Below, one piece after another: positions 50,661 to 60,229 of a stretch of DNA of 64,000 bases. The number at the start of each line of letters is the position of its first letter. Within the stretch, counting starts at the first letter, position 1. The DNA lies in contig NZ_CP020083.1 of the NCBI RefSeq assembly GCF_003431825.1, forward strand, positions 3,758,501 through 3,822,500. Direction: 5' to 3'. The notes under the pieces are model-generated. The model made no database searches, was not told where the DNA came from, and was given only the letters and a program-made list of their open reading frames with translations. Origin of the DNA: Blastomonas fulva. GTDB taxonomy: Bacteria > Pseudomonadota > Alphaproteobacteria > Sphingomonadales > Sphingomonadaceae. A program made the position numbers and the translations under genes.

Positions 50661-53230
50661 GGCATCACCTCCATGGCCTGGACGCCGGATTGAATAATCG
50701 CTGCCGCATCTTCCGATACCACGAAATCATAGGTCAAGTCACTGTCCATAAACTCAACCCTGTAACGGCCTGGAGAAACCTGCGAGAACACAGCGCGCCC
50801 GGCTGCGTTGGTAAAGAAGGTGTCTGTCTTGCCGGTCAAAAGGTTGCGAACAGTTCCGTAACTCAACGCCACGGGAACACCGTCAGGATTAGTCAGCGTT
50901 ACGATCACGGTGCGGAAAGCGTCAGAACCGACCGTGATCTTGACGCCGCTGAGCGCTCCCGGATCGCTGATATATTCCCCCGGACCGATATCGTACCCGG
51001 TCGGCGCGTTGAGCACATCGACGCGGACAGGATCCGGACGATAACCGGAAAGCTGGGAGATCACTGCCGGCCCTAAGCCGTTGATCTGGCCTGACCGTCT
51101 TCCGACACCGCTGTTCTCGATGTCGATGGGCGACCTACGCAGCGAAGGGTGGCGGTTAACCATCACAAATCCACGGCCCGGATTGCGGCCGATCCCAAAT
51201 TCCCCATCTGCATAGGCGAAACCGGATTGCAGACGGAACTGGCCGATGTTCTGGTTTCTGCCACCGAACGTGCCTCTGGGCTGGACATTCGTGAACTCGA
51301 CATCGAGATTGACGCGCGAATTGGCAAAACGTGTCTGGCCCGTGAGGCGATCGAAAAGCGGATTGGATTCGGCGATGACGCCATAGTCGAATTCGGGGAT
51401 CGTGATATCGCGCTGGCGGCGGACCTCTAAGCGCGCCTGCTCCGTTCCAGTGTCAAAGCTGGCGTTGGCGAAGTGGGAGCGGCCAAGCGGCAAGGTCGCC
51501 GTCGCCAAAACCCCCGTGTCGGTGCGAGGTCCAATCTTGGCATAGCGCGCAGTGGCCGAAAGCAGCAGTCGGCCAAAACTGACCTGGACGCCTCCAAACA
51601 AAGCGCGCGTCTTGTCGGGTTGGTTATAGCGTTCAAAATAGGTGCCCCCGAACGAAATTCCAATCCGTGTCGTGAGATTGATCCGATAATCGGCTGCGAT
51701 ATCGAACTTTACGTTATCGATCACCTGAAACAGTGACAACCGACGATAACCACGGCTTTGATAGTCGAACCGGAAATTCAGCTGTCCGCCAAGATCCGAC
51801 AGTTGCAACGGATCTCCACGATAAGCGAGGCTTGCGGCATATCCGGTGCTCCCTGTCGCGCGACTGACGCTGATGCCGCTGAAAATTGCGCCACGCAAAC
51901 CGAGTACCGCAGCGCGCAGGCCGACATTCTGGTAGTCCTGAGCGACGATGAAATGTCCCCCCGCAGTCACTTTCTCGCTGAAACCCTTGATATACTGACC
52001 GGTGGCGACAGGGTTATCGGTATAGGCAAATCCGCGCGTAGAAAACCGTCGGAGGGCTCCAGCCGAGAAACTGAACTCGCTGATGCCTTCGGCCAGCAAT
52101 TCGATGTCGTTGGCCAATGTGAAGCTGTCGATTTCTCTGCGTCCGGTCGTGTCCTCGACAATGATAGAAATGTTACTTGTCAGGGAAAGAGCTGGTATCT
52201 GGTTGAGGTCGACCTCACCTGGGCTGGCGTCGATCGTCTGAACAAGCGCGCCATTGGCGTATATCTCGATCCGGGCCGGGGAATCGAGACTGAAGGTACG
52301 ACGCCCGGTGGGACGGATGTTTCGCAACGGCTGGATGGCGTCGTAGCGCCGTTCGGCTGATACGCCGAGAATCTCAACGTCGCCTGCAATGATCGGTATT
52401 TGCGGGACAAGGTCACCGGCAGACAGACGCAGGATCGCGCTTTCGAAATCCTTGAACACGATGATCCGGTTCCGCTCGAACAGCCCGCCTCCGCCTGCAA
52501 TGTTAAACGTTCCGCCATATGTTACATACACTCCATCACGCCCGCCGACGTTGGCAAAGCCGGCGAAATCGTAGATCAGCCTGTCGCTGACCGACCCAGC
52601 GCTGAAGTCGCGTCCGCCGATCAGCGTGCCGGTGAAGCCCGCGGCAAACTCCGCTGGCATCGCACGAGCGGCTGCGGAAAAATCAAACTGGTTGGCTATA
52701 TTAAAACGCTGTGGCCCTCGCGCTGAAGGCAGAATGGCTAGTACGATCGAGAGTTCATTGGGCTTGTAACTGGCCGTAATTCCCAGTTGGGCTAGATCAT
52801 CGACGGTCAAGTATTCGCTTTTGCGCTCTTCGAGCGCCAATCTCGTATCGTCATCGATCCTGTCGCCCAGAGCTACAAGCAATGAAGCGCCTTCGATTCC
52901 GAGCAGCTCCGTCAGCGTGATCTCCGCCATGATGGCTGACAGCCTTTGGCCTCCCAGCAAGGGGGGCAGGCTAATCCGCGTCGGCGCCTGCCTTGCGTCT
53001 TTTTGCGTGGACTGCAAGTCGGGCTCTGGCAGTTCAGATTTGGACGGCGCGGTCTGCGGCCCTATGCGCAGCGGCGTGGAAGCCTGACTGGTCGGCTCAG
53101 GTGCCGCCGAAGCTTGGGCGATTGCCGGGGGCGAGGCCAAGTCGATCGCAAGCGTGGTGCCGGCAATCATCTTGGTTATCAAGAATCCCCTTGCCACAGC
53201 CGCCCCACTCATGCCCTGAAAATGCTCCAT
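50657..53230 (-). CDS. Fimbrial outer-membrane usher protein
   Basis: An 857-residue usher for an archaic (Csu-like) chaperone-usher pathway. A signal segment lies near the N-terminus (KMIAGTTLAIDLASPPAIAQ); the barrel is rich in alternating beta strands; YVTYGGTFNIAGGGGLFERN and VSFGRLLLSATARY are typical barrel segments. Plug and C-terminal domains are suggested by QIPALSLTSNISI and GRAVFSQVSPGRYRVEF. It assembles and secretes pilus subunits. It lies 29 bases after the chaperone stop and overlaps the tip gene by 4. A later start (53212) is possible. Confidence 0.83.
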   Translation of the reverse strand: MEHFQGMSGAAVARGFLITKMIAGTTLAIDLASPPAIAQASAAPEPTSQASTPLRIGPQTAPSKSELPEPDLQSTQKDARQAPTRISLPPLLGGQRLSAIMAEITLTELLGIEGASLLVALGDRIDDDTRLALEERKSEYLTVDDLAQLGITASYKPNELSIVLAILPSARGPQRFNIANQFDFSAAARAMPAEFAAGFTGTLIGGRDFSAGSVSDRLIYDFAGFANVGGRDGVYVTYGGTFNIAGGGGLFERNRIIVFKDFESAILRLSAGDLVPQIPIIAGDVEILGVSAERRYDAIQPLRNIRPTGRRTFSLDSPARIEIYANGALVQTIDASPGEVDLNQIPALSLTSNISIIVEDTTGRREIDSFTLANDIELLAEGISEFSFSAGALRRFSTRGFAYTDNPVATGQYIKGFSEKVTAGGHFIVAQDYQNVGLRAAVLGLRGAIFSGISVSRATGSTGYAASLAYRGDPLQLSDLGGQLNFRFDYQSRGYRRLSLFQVIDNVKFDIAADYRINLTTRIGISFGGTYFERYNQPDKTRALFGGVQVSFGRLLLSATARYAKIGPRTDTGVLATATLPLGRSHFANASFDTGTEQARLEVRRQRDITIPEFDYGVIAESNPLFDRLTGQTRFANSRVNLDVEFTNVQPRGTFGGRNQNIGQFRLQSGFAYADGEFGIGRNPGRGFVMVNRHPSLRRSPIDIENSGVGRRSGQINGLGPAVISQLSGYRPDPVRVDVLNAPTGYDIGPGEYISDPGALSGVKITVGSDAFRTVIVTLTNPDGVPVALSYGTVRNLLTGKTDTFFTNAAGRAVFSQVSPGRYRVEFMDSDLTYDFVVSEDAAAIIQSGVQAMEVMP

Positions 53231-53259
53231 TTCTTATTGAATAATCGAGCTGCAAACTA

Positions 53260-53985
53260 TCAGCCGTCGGCGCGCGACAACCGAACCTTGACGGGAGTTC
53301 CATCGATCAGATTATCAAGCGAGAGAGAAAATTCCCGTTCGCTATTTGGCGAAATTATCGGGTTTTCTACCAGATTTGTGAGGGCGTCCCGATCAAGACG
53401 AAATTTTTCGTCACCGATCTGATATTCGAGCTGCTGGCCATTGATGAAGGCGAAATCATTGCCCGAATTCGCTACTTTGAAGCGAAGTTTTCCTTCAACA
53501 ATTCTCGTATTTTCGATAGCTAGTCTTGCTCGAGGCCTGTTGGCCTGAACATACACGGCCACGCCGAAATTATAGGTGAACTGAATGCCTGACTGATCAA
53601 GTCGATTGACCGGAACCTCCGTGACCTGGATCACATAGGCTTCGCTTTCGGTGACAGCATCTCCGGTGTACTGGATCCGAAGGGCCTGCGACTGGCCTGC
53701 AGCAATCTGCGCTTGCGGAGGAAATATGACGAACTTGTCGTCGGCAGGTTGAAAGGTCTGGGAACCGTCGGGATTCACCAGACGGCGTAGGACCTTTACC
53801 TCGATCGGGAGGCTGTCGGTGCGGATGTTGTTGACGGCAATCGTCGCGCTGGACTGACCGCGGGAGGGCTGCAGAAAAATGCGCATCGGGGAGACTTCAT
53901 ATGCGTGGGCGACCGTCGCCATTGCCACTGCAACGATGACCAATATGGCAGCCTTAATCGTTGATGCTAACCTAGCGGGCACCAT
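53260..53985 (-). CDS. Periplasmic pilus chaperone (PapD-like)
   Basis: A 241-residue protein with a signal peptide (VIVAVAMATVAHA). The first immunoglobulin domain holds YEVSPMRIFLQPSRGQSSATIAVNN and the FPPQAQIAAGQSQALRIQY strand, which gives the subunit-binding Arg/Lys cleft. The second domain ends with VKVRLSRADG. It folds subunits and delivers them to the usher. ATG 53985 has AGGAG seven bases ahead; a TTG in frame directly before it is unlikely. A terminator between pilin and chaperone probably limits its level relative to the pilin. Confidence 0.86.
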   Translation of the reverse strand: MVPARLASTIKAAILVIVAVAMATVAHAYEVSPMRIFLQPSRGQSSATIAVNNIRTDSLPIEVKVLRRLVNPDGSQTFQPADDKFVIFPPQAQIAAGQSQALRIQYTGDAVTESEAYVIQVTEVPVNRLDQSGIQFTYNFGVAVYVQANRPRARLAIENTRIVEGKLRFKVANSGNDFAFINGQQLEYQIGDEKFRLDRDALTNLVENPIISPNSEREFSLSLDNLIDGTPVKVRLSRADG

Positions 53986-54098
53986 CAATAAGCTCCTAGT
54001 AATGACAACAGATTTTGTCGCCCAATCCAGACACCTGATGCATTGTCGCTCATAAGACCGAAGATGCCATCGTAATGCATGGATCAGGGAAAATACTG

Positions 54099-54130
54099 AA
54101 AAGGACGAGGCATCGCTGCCCCGCCCTTTT
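54099..54130 (-). terminator. Terminator between pilin and chaperone genes
   Basis: Read leftward, AAAAGGGCGGGGC and GCCTCGTCCTTTT pair as a 13-bp stem with two G-U pairs around a 6-base loop, and the descending arm ends in TTTT. It lies 27 bases after the pilin stop. Partial readthrough would give abundant pilin and scarce assembly proteins. Confidence 0.75.
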
Positions 54131-54157
54131 CATGAGCATACATTGAAGTCGGCAAAA

Positions 54158-54724
54158 TCAGTTCGCAGTGATGGCGATGGTCACAGTGTCCTGATAGGTA
54201 CCAGCGAACACGGTGGTGCCCGGCGCATCGTTGCCACCGACAGCGGCCTGCACACCATTGATCGAGAAGGTCAGACCGCCAGTCTGGCCAGCAAGAAACG
54301 CGGAACTGGCGTTCAGGTTGGTGATGACCGCAGCCGTCAGCTGCTGCGAGGGAATTCCCAGACCGCTGCCGCCACCATGTGCGAAAAAGAACGGAATGCG
54401 GTTTTCAGCAGTAGGGTTCGGTGCGTTGTTGCGGGACAGAAAACCGCCGTTTGCCGAGCTGATCGTGCGAGTAAAGCCAACCGGCGAGTTGCAGCGATAG
54501 GTGACGCTGCCTTGGCTGGCGGGGGTCACGGTTGCAGTGGTTGCGACGCTGGCGAGTTCGCCGAAATTGATAGCCACAACCTGGCCTCCTGCGCGATAGG
54601 CACCGCAAACGCTACCGACCTGAGCGTTCAGGTTGATGGTGAGATTGGTACCGGCAGTCTGTGCCGATGCGGGGACTGCACTCAGGGCTGCGGCTGCAGC
54701 TGCAACCATCAAGATCTTCTTCAT
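54158..54724 (-). CDS. Spore coat U domain pilin subunit (major pilin)
   Basis: A 188-residue exported protein (signal MKKILMVAAAAAALSAVPASA). The mature protein has VGSVCGAYRA and VTYRCNSPVGFTRTISSANGG with the paired cysteines of the spore-coat-U (SCPU) domain, and ends GTYQDTVTIAITAN, a beta-strand motif of the group. It is the likely main subunit of the pilus built by the downstream chaperone and usher. It is the first gene of the operon. Confidence 0.85.
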   Translation of the reverse strand: MKKILMVAAAAAALSAVPASAQTAGTNLTINLNAQVGSVCGAYRAGGQVVAINFGELASVATTATVTPASQGSVTYRCNSPVGFTRTISSANGGFLSRNNAPNPTAENRIPFFFAHGGGSGLGIPSQQLTAAVITNLNASSAFLAGQTGGLTFSINGVQAAVGGNDAPGTTVFAGTYQDTVTIAITAN

Positions 54725-54875
54725 AAGACAAATCCTTTTCGCCTACGCCAGGCACCATTGCTTGGCATATGGGTTACTTTTCCTGGGCAGGCTGCGAGAC
54801 CTGCCTGCGACACAAAGGTAATCGGGGGGGGCTATTGTCGGCATATCCTCTGCATTTTTGGGGAAGGCAGCAGCC

Positions 54876-54894
54876 GTTAACTGAAATAGTTAAC
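54876..54894. promoter_or_regulatory. Paired GTTAAC element upstream of the pilin gene
   Basis: The self-complementary hexamer GTTAAC occurs at 54876-54881 and 54889-54894, separated by TGAAATA, about 150 bases upstream of the pilin start. It could bind a dimeric regulator such as the nearby LuxR-type protein; this is a guess from position and symmetry. Confidence 0.3.
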
Positions 54895-55088
54895 AGCAAA
54901 ACCTTCACCGTTAATCAGCGTAGCCCCAATGCCAAGCAGATCGCTTCACCCATTTGAGTGGGATTTGCCGACATGCCCATGCAGGCCAAGGTTTGCTTGG
55001 TTCGCGCCCGATCTATCATCATCGTTAGTGACATTGAGTGCCGAATAGAGACGATTTTACAATCGCGAATCGCGTGCACAGCATAAAA

Positions 55089-55110
55089 AAAGGCGAACCG
55101 TCCCGCCTTT
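55089..55110 (-). terminator. Hairpin with flanking A/T tract, leftward terminator-like
   Basis: AAAGGCG at 55089-55095 pairs with CGCCTTT at 55104-55110 around an 8-base loop. Read leftward it is followed by a run of T (55090-55085). No gene ends just upstream of it in that direction. Confidence 0.5.
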
Positions 55111-55377
55111 GAAATATTTTTTCATTAAAAATCTATTAATTTTGGTGTTGGCGCGACCTGCGCAATGCTCAAGACATACGCAGTGCAATATATCCCTGGC
55201 CGTGTTGGATGCGACCATACTCTGTCTACAAAGTGCTTCAGATAATCTGGTAGCCTCGCTGGAGAAAATAGACTTGTTTATCGAATTTCGAGAAATACAA
55301 ATAATAGTGATTAATTTATTCGGACGGCGTAGGTCATCCACGTACAAAGGATGCAATCAGTACACCAAAAGGTGCCA

Positions 55378-55950
55378 ATGACCTTTTCATTGATGTTACC
55401 GCTGGTACTGTCGGGTTGGCTTTCGCTTGGCCGCCATGGCCGTCTCATCTGCGACGAGCAGCAAAAGGTGCTATGGCATAACGACCAGCTCGCAGAATTC
55501 CTCTCCGCCACCCGGGCATTCAGGATCGACCGTGATCTCATCACCATAACCGGCAAAAAGGAGCAGATGGCATTTCAGGATTTTATCCGCAGCGGAAACG
55601 CGGACATTGTCCTATGGCTCAAGGATGAAAACGATCGCCCGCTCTGGGCTCTCCAGATCCAGCGGATCATGACGCCCGGAGTGCCAACATGCTTTGGAAT
55701 CAGGTTTGCACAGACTGACGACTTCCTCGCTGCCGATTTTCGTCACTTCGAGACATTCTTCAACCTGACCAAACAGGAAGCGCTGATCTGCCGCCGCAAG
55801 CTCGAAGGCAAAACAGTGCAGGATATCGTCGAAATCGAAGGTAAATCCTTCGACACCGTACGCTTCCACATCCGAAATATCTACCGCAAGGTCGGCGTGT
55901 CATCACGCGAAGAACTCTTCGCCAATCTGCGGCTTTTCCTGTTCAATTGA
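55378..55950 (+). CDS. LuxR-type HTH transcriptional regulator
   Basis: A 190-residue protein. The C-terminal 60 residues form a LuxR/FixJ-type helix-turn-helix (LTKQEALICRRKLEGKTVQDIV, SFDTVRFHIRNIYRKVGVSSR). The N-terminal part (DEQQKVLWHNDQLAEFL, IQRIMTPGVPTCFGIRFAQ) looks like a PAS-like or other sensory fold, not a response-regulator receiver or an acyl-homoserine lactone domain. It probably controls the pilus operon read away from it. ATG 55378 has AAGGTG ahead; ATG 55351 is in frame with AAAGG just before it. Confidence 0.8.
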   Translation: MTFSLMLPLVLSGWLSLGRHGRLICDEQQKVLWHNDQLAEFLSATRAFRIDRDLITITGKKEQMAFQDFIRSGNADIVLWLKDENDRPLWALQIQRIMTPGVPTCFGIRFAQTDDFLAADFRHFETFFNLTKQEALICRRKLEGKTVQDIVEIEGKSFDTVRFHIRNIYRKVGVSSREELFANLRLFLFN

Positions 55951-56502
55951 GGTCGACCGGGACTTTGGAGGCGCTCGTACCAAAGCAGATTGAACACCTT
56001 CTGTGGTTGTCTGGATTTCTGGGGAGTCATGCTAACATCGTGATCATCGCAGACTTGATCATCCAACCCACGGCCAACTAGCTAGCCCGCATGATCGGCA
56101 CCTCCCCCTTGCCCTGTTGACTGGGCTACCATTGCCACCGGCTCGCGTAAATCTGATCCGCAGGCGCGGCATGGGGGCAATGGCAAAGTCAACGTTGTTA
56201 GCAGCCGGGTGCCCCTGGAAGGGCCTATGCCCAGTTAACAGCAGCCGTTGAGCGTTAGCTGGATGCCTCAGAACCTGTCAGTCCGTAACCGACCCAGAAT
56301 GGGTCGTTCACGTCGGCCGACAGGAACGACCGTAGCTGATAGGAGCGGTCGCTTGCGCCTCGACGCAGTCGATCAGCCTTGCGCGGCCCTCGGTTTTAAT
56401 CAGGTCAAGGCGCAAAGGCAGAAGCTATCTCCACCTTGGAAGAATCTATCATCCATTTTGTGCGTGGCTGAGCGCAAGTTATGGTTCAGCGGGCTTGGCT
56501 GT
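55951..56502. other. Intergenic region with short hairpins
   Basis: No supported gene in this 552-base stretch. It holds a perfect small hairpin (GACCCA-GAA-TGGGTC at 56291-56305), and CGACCG/CGGTCG arms some 20 bases apart near 56328-56352. It separates the pilus regulator from the PepSY gene; function not apparent. Confidence 0.45.
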
Positions 56503-57735
56503 TCACCAGAACCAGAATGCAATCCCGGGCACGGCAGTGATCGCAAGGATGCTCGGCCATTTCCAATCACCCAGATAGTCCAGCATGCCCATGGCAACGC
56601 CGCTGCCCGCCGCGATGCGCAGACGCTTGGCATAGATCACCGCCCCGCTGCCGGCCATGGCTACAAGCGCGACACCGAACACCACCCAGATAAGCTTGGT
56701 GGCGAGGCCACCAAAGGTGCCAAAATGCAGCGGGTCGGCCGTGTGGACGATGCGTTCGCCCACGCCCATTTCGTGCGCGATGCGCTTGCCAACCATCTCG
56801 TCGGTCGCAGGGTCGATAAAGACGGCATTGGTACGCTCGCGTACCAGCCAGGCCTGCCATTGGCCCTGGACGATAGCGGGGTCGCCGGGTCCATAAGGCA
56901 GATGGACCGCCGTGATCGCAAGGCCGGGCATTTCGCGCCGGGCGATCCGGGTCCAGCGGCTGATCTGGTCGCCCGTGATGTCGGTCGCCGGTTGGATCGG
57001 CTTCACAAAGGGTGGCGGGGCGTTCAGGTCCAACCCGGCGTGCTCAACGAAATACCAGATCGAAGTGACGCCGATGACCGCGACGAACCAGACCGACCAA
57101 AGCCCGATGAGGCGGTGGAGATCGCCCATCACGGTGCGTAGATCGCGATGCCAGCGCGGCATGCGCCAGAACCCGCGCCAGAATTTCTTGTAGCTGATCA
57201 GTCCGGTCACCAGCGACAGGACCAACAGGAACCCGAGCGACGTGACGATGTACATCGGTATCGGTCCGGGTGCGAAAAGGTAATAATGCAGCGCGCGCAT
57301 CGCATCCTGAAAGCTGCGGCCATATTCGTGGCCGGTCACCCGTGACGTGCCGGGATCGACATAGATCGTGAATTCCTGGCCCGTGCCGTCGGTCGCGGAC
57401 ACCGACTTGGCGAAATAGGGCGCGTCGTTTCGTTCGTACGATCCGATCGCGGTCAATGTTGCATAGGGATGGGCGGCCTTTGCGGCATCCCACATCGCGC
57501 CCCAATCAGCCTCGCGCTGCATCGCGGACGCGCGCACAGCGGGCTTGTAGAGCCATTCGATCTCATGCGCGACGGTAGCGATCGTGCCGGTCAGGCAGAC
57601 GAAGCCCAGGAACAGGCTGAGCTTGAGGCCGACAAGCGAGTGCAGCCAGTAGGACACTGGTACGGCCTTGCGGCGCCCCGCCTGCGCCTCGTCCCCATGG
57701 ACCGTGCGCGGGGTGTCAGAAGCGACCGCTGACAC
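56503..57735 (-). CDS. PepSY-associated transmembrane protein (iron uptake-type)
   Basis: A 410-residue membrane protein with four main helices: YWLHSLVGLKLSLFLGFVCL, MYIVTSLGFLLVLSLVTGLI, GLWSVWFVAVIGVTSIWYFV and LIWVVFGVALVAMAGSGAVI. Conserved His residues in WLHS, ALHYYLF, and LHRLIGLW are usual for the PepSY_TM group. These often accompany TonB receptors and may reduce ferric siderophore at the inner membrane. The start GTG at 57735 overlaps the receptor gene end by 20 bases, so the pair is coupled. The C-terminus ends in GIAFWFW. Confidence 0.83.
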   Translation of the reverse strand: MSAVASDTPRTVHGDEAQAGRRKAVPVSYWLHSLVGLKLSLFLGFVCLTGTIATVAHEIEWLYKPAVRASAMQREADWGAMWDAAKAAHPYATLTAIGSYERNDAPYFAKSVSATDGTGQEFTIYVDPGTSRVTGHEYGRSFQDAMRALHYYLFAPGPIPMYIVTSLGFLLVLSLVTGLISYKKFWRGFWRMPRWHRDLRTVMGDLHRLIGLWSVWFVAVIGVTSIWYFVEHAGLDLNAPPPFVKPIQPATDITGDQISRWTRIARREMPGLAITAVHLPYGPGDPAIVQGQWQAWLVRERTNAVFIDPATDEMVGKRIAHEMGVGERIVHTADPLHFGTFGGLATKLIWVVFGVALVAMAGSGAVIYAKRLRIAAGSGVAMGMLDYLGDWKWPSILAITAVPGIAFWFW

Positions 57736-59839
57736 CCACCGTCACCCTGCGCCCCGGTGCTTCCATGAAGGTGAAGCCGCCTTGTCCCTGCACCTGGTTG
57801 GCGACGCTCACATAGCGTTCGTCGAACAGATTGTCGGCAGCAATGTAGAACTCGACCGGTCCTGCCTGATAGCTGACGCTGCCGCTCGCGAGCGTCACCG
57901 CGTCGGTATCGACGAAGCCAATTGCTTGTTCGGTCGGGGTGAAGAAGGACGACGCGCCATAATGAGTCATCTGGAAGTTGAGTTTGAGTGGTGCGACCGG
58001 GCGCCATTCCGCGCGGCCTGTCACCCGGACCGGGACGGCAACATCGGTGCCGTATGCAATGAATCGCCCGAGATCCTCGTTGAACACCCGTCCGCGTTGC
58101 AGCGTGAAGACGCCTGCCAGGGTGAAGGTATTGGTCGCCTTCCAGCTCGCATTGGCCTCGAAGCCGCGAAAACGTTCCGGCACGCGCAGCGGGATCAGGG
58201 GGCAGAAGGTCTCGCCTGCGCAGCTCGGGTCGGGCTGGATCTGCGACGAAGACGCCGAGCGCGAGTGATAGACCGCCAAGCCGAAATTCACCGGGCCGAT
58301 GTCACCCCTGAGGCCAAGCTCGTATTGATCGGAGGTGGCAGGTTCGACCGTGATCAGCGAGGGGTCGGTCGCGCCACGTGCCGCACGGCCAAGCTGGGTG
58401 AGTTCGGCGCCCTGACTGAAGCTCGCATAAAGCTGAACGGCATCGGCGACGGCAAACACCGCACCGGCATTCCAAAGGTTCAGGCTCGAATTGCCGAACG
58501 CTCCCGGCGTGGCAGCGCGCGGCAGCGCCGGGTTGAATCCTTCGCGCTCGATGGCGCCGCTGTACCATTCGCGGCGGAAGCCACCGCTCAATGTCAGGCG
58601 TCCCAGGCCCAGTTCGACCTGACCGAACGGCGCATAGGTATTGAGGTAGAAGGCGGGCGTCACATAGCCGGTCACCGCCTCGCCTTTGGCGGCATCGACA
58701 TTGAATCGCAGAAAATCATTGCGGGTGAAATCGAAGCCATAAGTGGTCTTGAGGCTTCCCGAGCCGATGGGGTAGCTTCGCGTCAGCGCGGACCTGAAGC
58801 CGAGGCGGCTGTTCTCTCGGTTGGAGGCGAAGAAATCATCGCCGAAGTCAGCGGTGAAGAAGTTGTCGCGCTGCTTGATCGACTGGTCCTGATAGAACAG
58901 GCTGATCGACACATCATGCGCCAGCAGATCGGGGTGGCGGTAGCTCAAGGCCATGGTGACATTGCGATCGCGACCCTGGCCCACCTGCGGGTGGGGCGCC
59001 ACCTCGACGATCCGCGACAGACCGCTGACCGGGTCGATCGTGCCGTCCGGATAGAATTGAGCGCCGACATCCTCGTTGTGGAACGTGCCGGTGAATCGCA
59101 GCTCCTGGCCCGCGCCAAGATCGAGCCCCAGCGATGCCAACAGGTCGACCGCTTCATAGGCCGCCGAATAGACAGGAAGGCCGGTGGCGCTGCGTGCCCG
59201 TCCGCCATCGGTATAGGCCGCGCCGACATAATAATCGAATGAACCGAGCTTCTGGCCGATGCCCGCATACAGATCGGTCGTCAACGTGTTGCGCGACCTT
59301 TCGGTATTGAAGCTGGTCTGCAAGGTGGCATCGATCTCCAGCGCCTCGTTTTTCGCGCGCCGGGTGATCAGGTTTATGATCCCGCCGGGCGCTCCTGCAC
59401 CATATAGCGCGGTGCCACCGCGAACCACCTCGACCCTCTCGACCGAGAACGGCGATATGGTGAAAGGTCCGGTGCACGAGCCCGGGCGCAGGTCTTCGTT
59501 CACCGGCACGCCGTTGATCTGAAACGAGGCTGCGCGGCCACGAATGGCGCTGCTGCAACTGCCGCGCACCTCGCTGTCCTGAACGCTCAGGCCCGGCACA
59601 ATGAACTCCAGGCCGGACAGGATATTGCGGTTCTGGCGCAGCTGCTCGTTCACCGTCTCCTCATCCACCACCGAAACGGAAATCGGCAGTCGCTCGATAG
59701 CCGAGCCCGAGCGGGTGGCAGTAACGACGATCTCGACCTGATCGCTTTGAGGCATGGTTGCATCCGCGCCCAGCCCATCACCCTGACCTGTGGACATCGC
59801 CGTCGTGGCCATAAGACTAAAAATCAGCAGCGAACCCAT
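57716..59839 (-). CDS. TonB-dependent receptor, probable siderophore type
   Basis: A 707-residue outer-membrane receptor. A short signal segment (LLIFSLMATTAMSTG) is followed by a TonB-box-like VEIVVTATRS at residues 35-44. The plug has SVQDSEVRGSCSSAIRGRAA, FQINGVPVNEDLRPG and VEVVRGGTALYGAGAPGGIINL. Its last residues, GRRVTVGVSGRF, end in Phe. Together with PepSY it resembles ferric-siderophore receptor operons. ATG 59839 has AGAGGGAG eight bases ahead. No Fur-type box was found. Confidence 0.88.
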   Translation of the reverse strand: MGSLLIFSLMATTAMSTGQGDGLGADATMPQSDQVEIVVTATRSGSAIERLPISVSVVDEETVNEQLRQNRNILSGLEFIVPGLSVQDSEVRGSCSSAIRGRAASFQINGVPVNEDLRPGSCTGPFTISPFSVERVEVVRGGTALYGAGAPGGIINLITRRAKNEALEIDATLQTSFNTERSRNTLTTDLYAGIGQKLGSFDYYVGAAYTDGGRARSATGLPVYSAAYEAVDLLASLGLDLGAGQELRFTGTFHNEDVGAQFYPDGTIDPVSGLSRIVEVAPHPQVGQGRDRNVTMALSYRHPDLLAHDVSISLFYQDQSIKQRDNFFTADFGDDFFASNRENSRLGFRSALTRSYPIGSGSLKTTYGFDFTRNDFLRFNVDAAKGEAVTGYVTPAFYLNTYAPFGQVELGLGRLTLSGGFRREWYSGAIEREGFNPALPRAATPGAFGNSSLNLWNAGAVFAVADAVQLYASFSQGAELTQLGRAARGATDPSLITVEPATSDQYELGLRGDIGPVNFGLAVYHSRSASSSQIQPDPSCAGETFCPLIPLRVPERFRGFEANASWKATNTFTLAGVFTLQRGRVFNEDLGRFIAYGTDVAVPVRVTGRAEWRPVAPLKLNFQMTHYGASSFFTPTEQAIGFVDTDAVTLASGSVSYQAGPVEFYIAADNLFDERYVSVANQVQGQGGFTFMEAPGRRVTVGVSGRF

Positions 59840-60229
59840 GCCAACTCCCTCTGGCAGAGGGCCTTAAAGATGTTGCAAGGCGTTATCAATAGCAAAGTGG
59901 TCGCGGGCCTGGTGAACCTCGAGGGCCAGCATTCTCGAGGTCGCCAAAAAATGCTCGAAATGCTGAAATTTGGAATTGCACTTTGGAGACTGCAGACGAA
60001 TTGCGATCGAGGCATCTGTCCAATCTTCCGCCAGATCACGACGCCCTGGCATTTGTCGCCACGCAACCAATCACCCCTTCACAGGTATCGTCTTGGTTAC
60101 ATGCACCGGCAATCCCGGGACCCACCTTCTTTGCCTCAGCGCGTTGACGCGTGACCGCCAATGGCAATCACGCGTGCCAATACCGCGATTGTCCCGGGTC
60201 CAGGATGTCAATTTCGGGAGTCTTCAAGG
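59840..60229. other. Divergent intergenic region
   Basis: 390 bases between the receptor and the glycosyltransferase genes, read outward. No convincing gene or operator was recognised. A 68-codon leftward frame (59864-60070) ends 24 bases before the receptor; see rejected items. Confidence 0.45.

Larger units (their letters stand above)
54725..55377. other. AT-richer intergenic region between pilus operon and regulator
   Basis: A 653-base stretch without a supported gene, clearly lower in GC than its surroundings. It must hold the divergent promoters of the pilin operon (leftward) and the LuxR-type gene (rightward). A paired GTTAAC element and one hairpin are listed separately. A short untranslated RNA ending at the hairpin cannot be excluded. 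Confidence 0.5.

Noticed and set aside
59864..60070. A 68-codon leftward frame ending 24 bases before the siderophore-type receptor
   Set aside because: Its C-terminal half looks protein-like, but no family or good ribosome binding site was seen; too weak to list as a gene.
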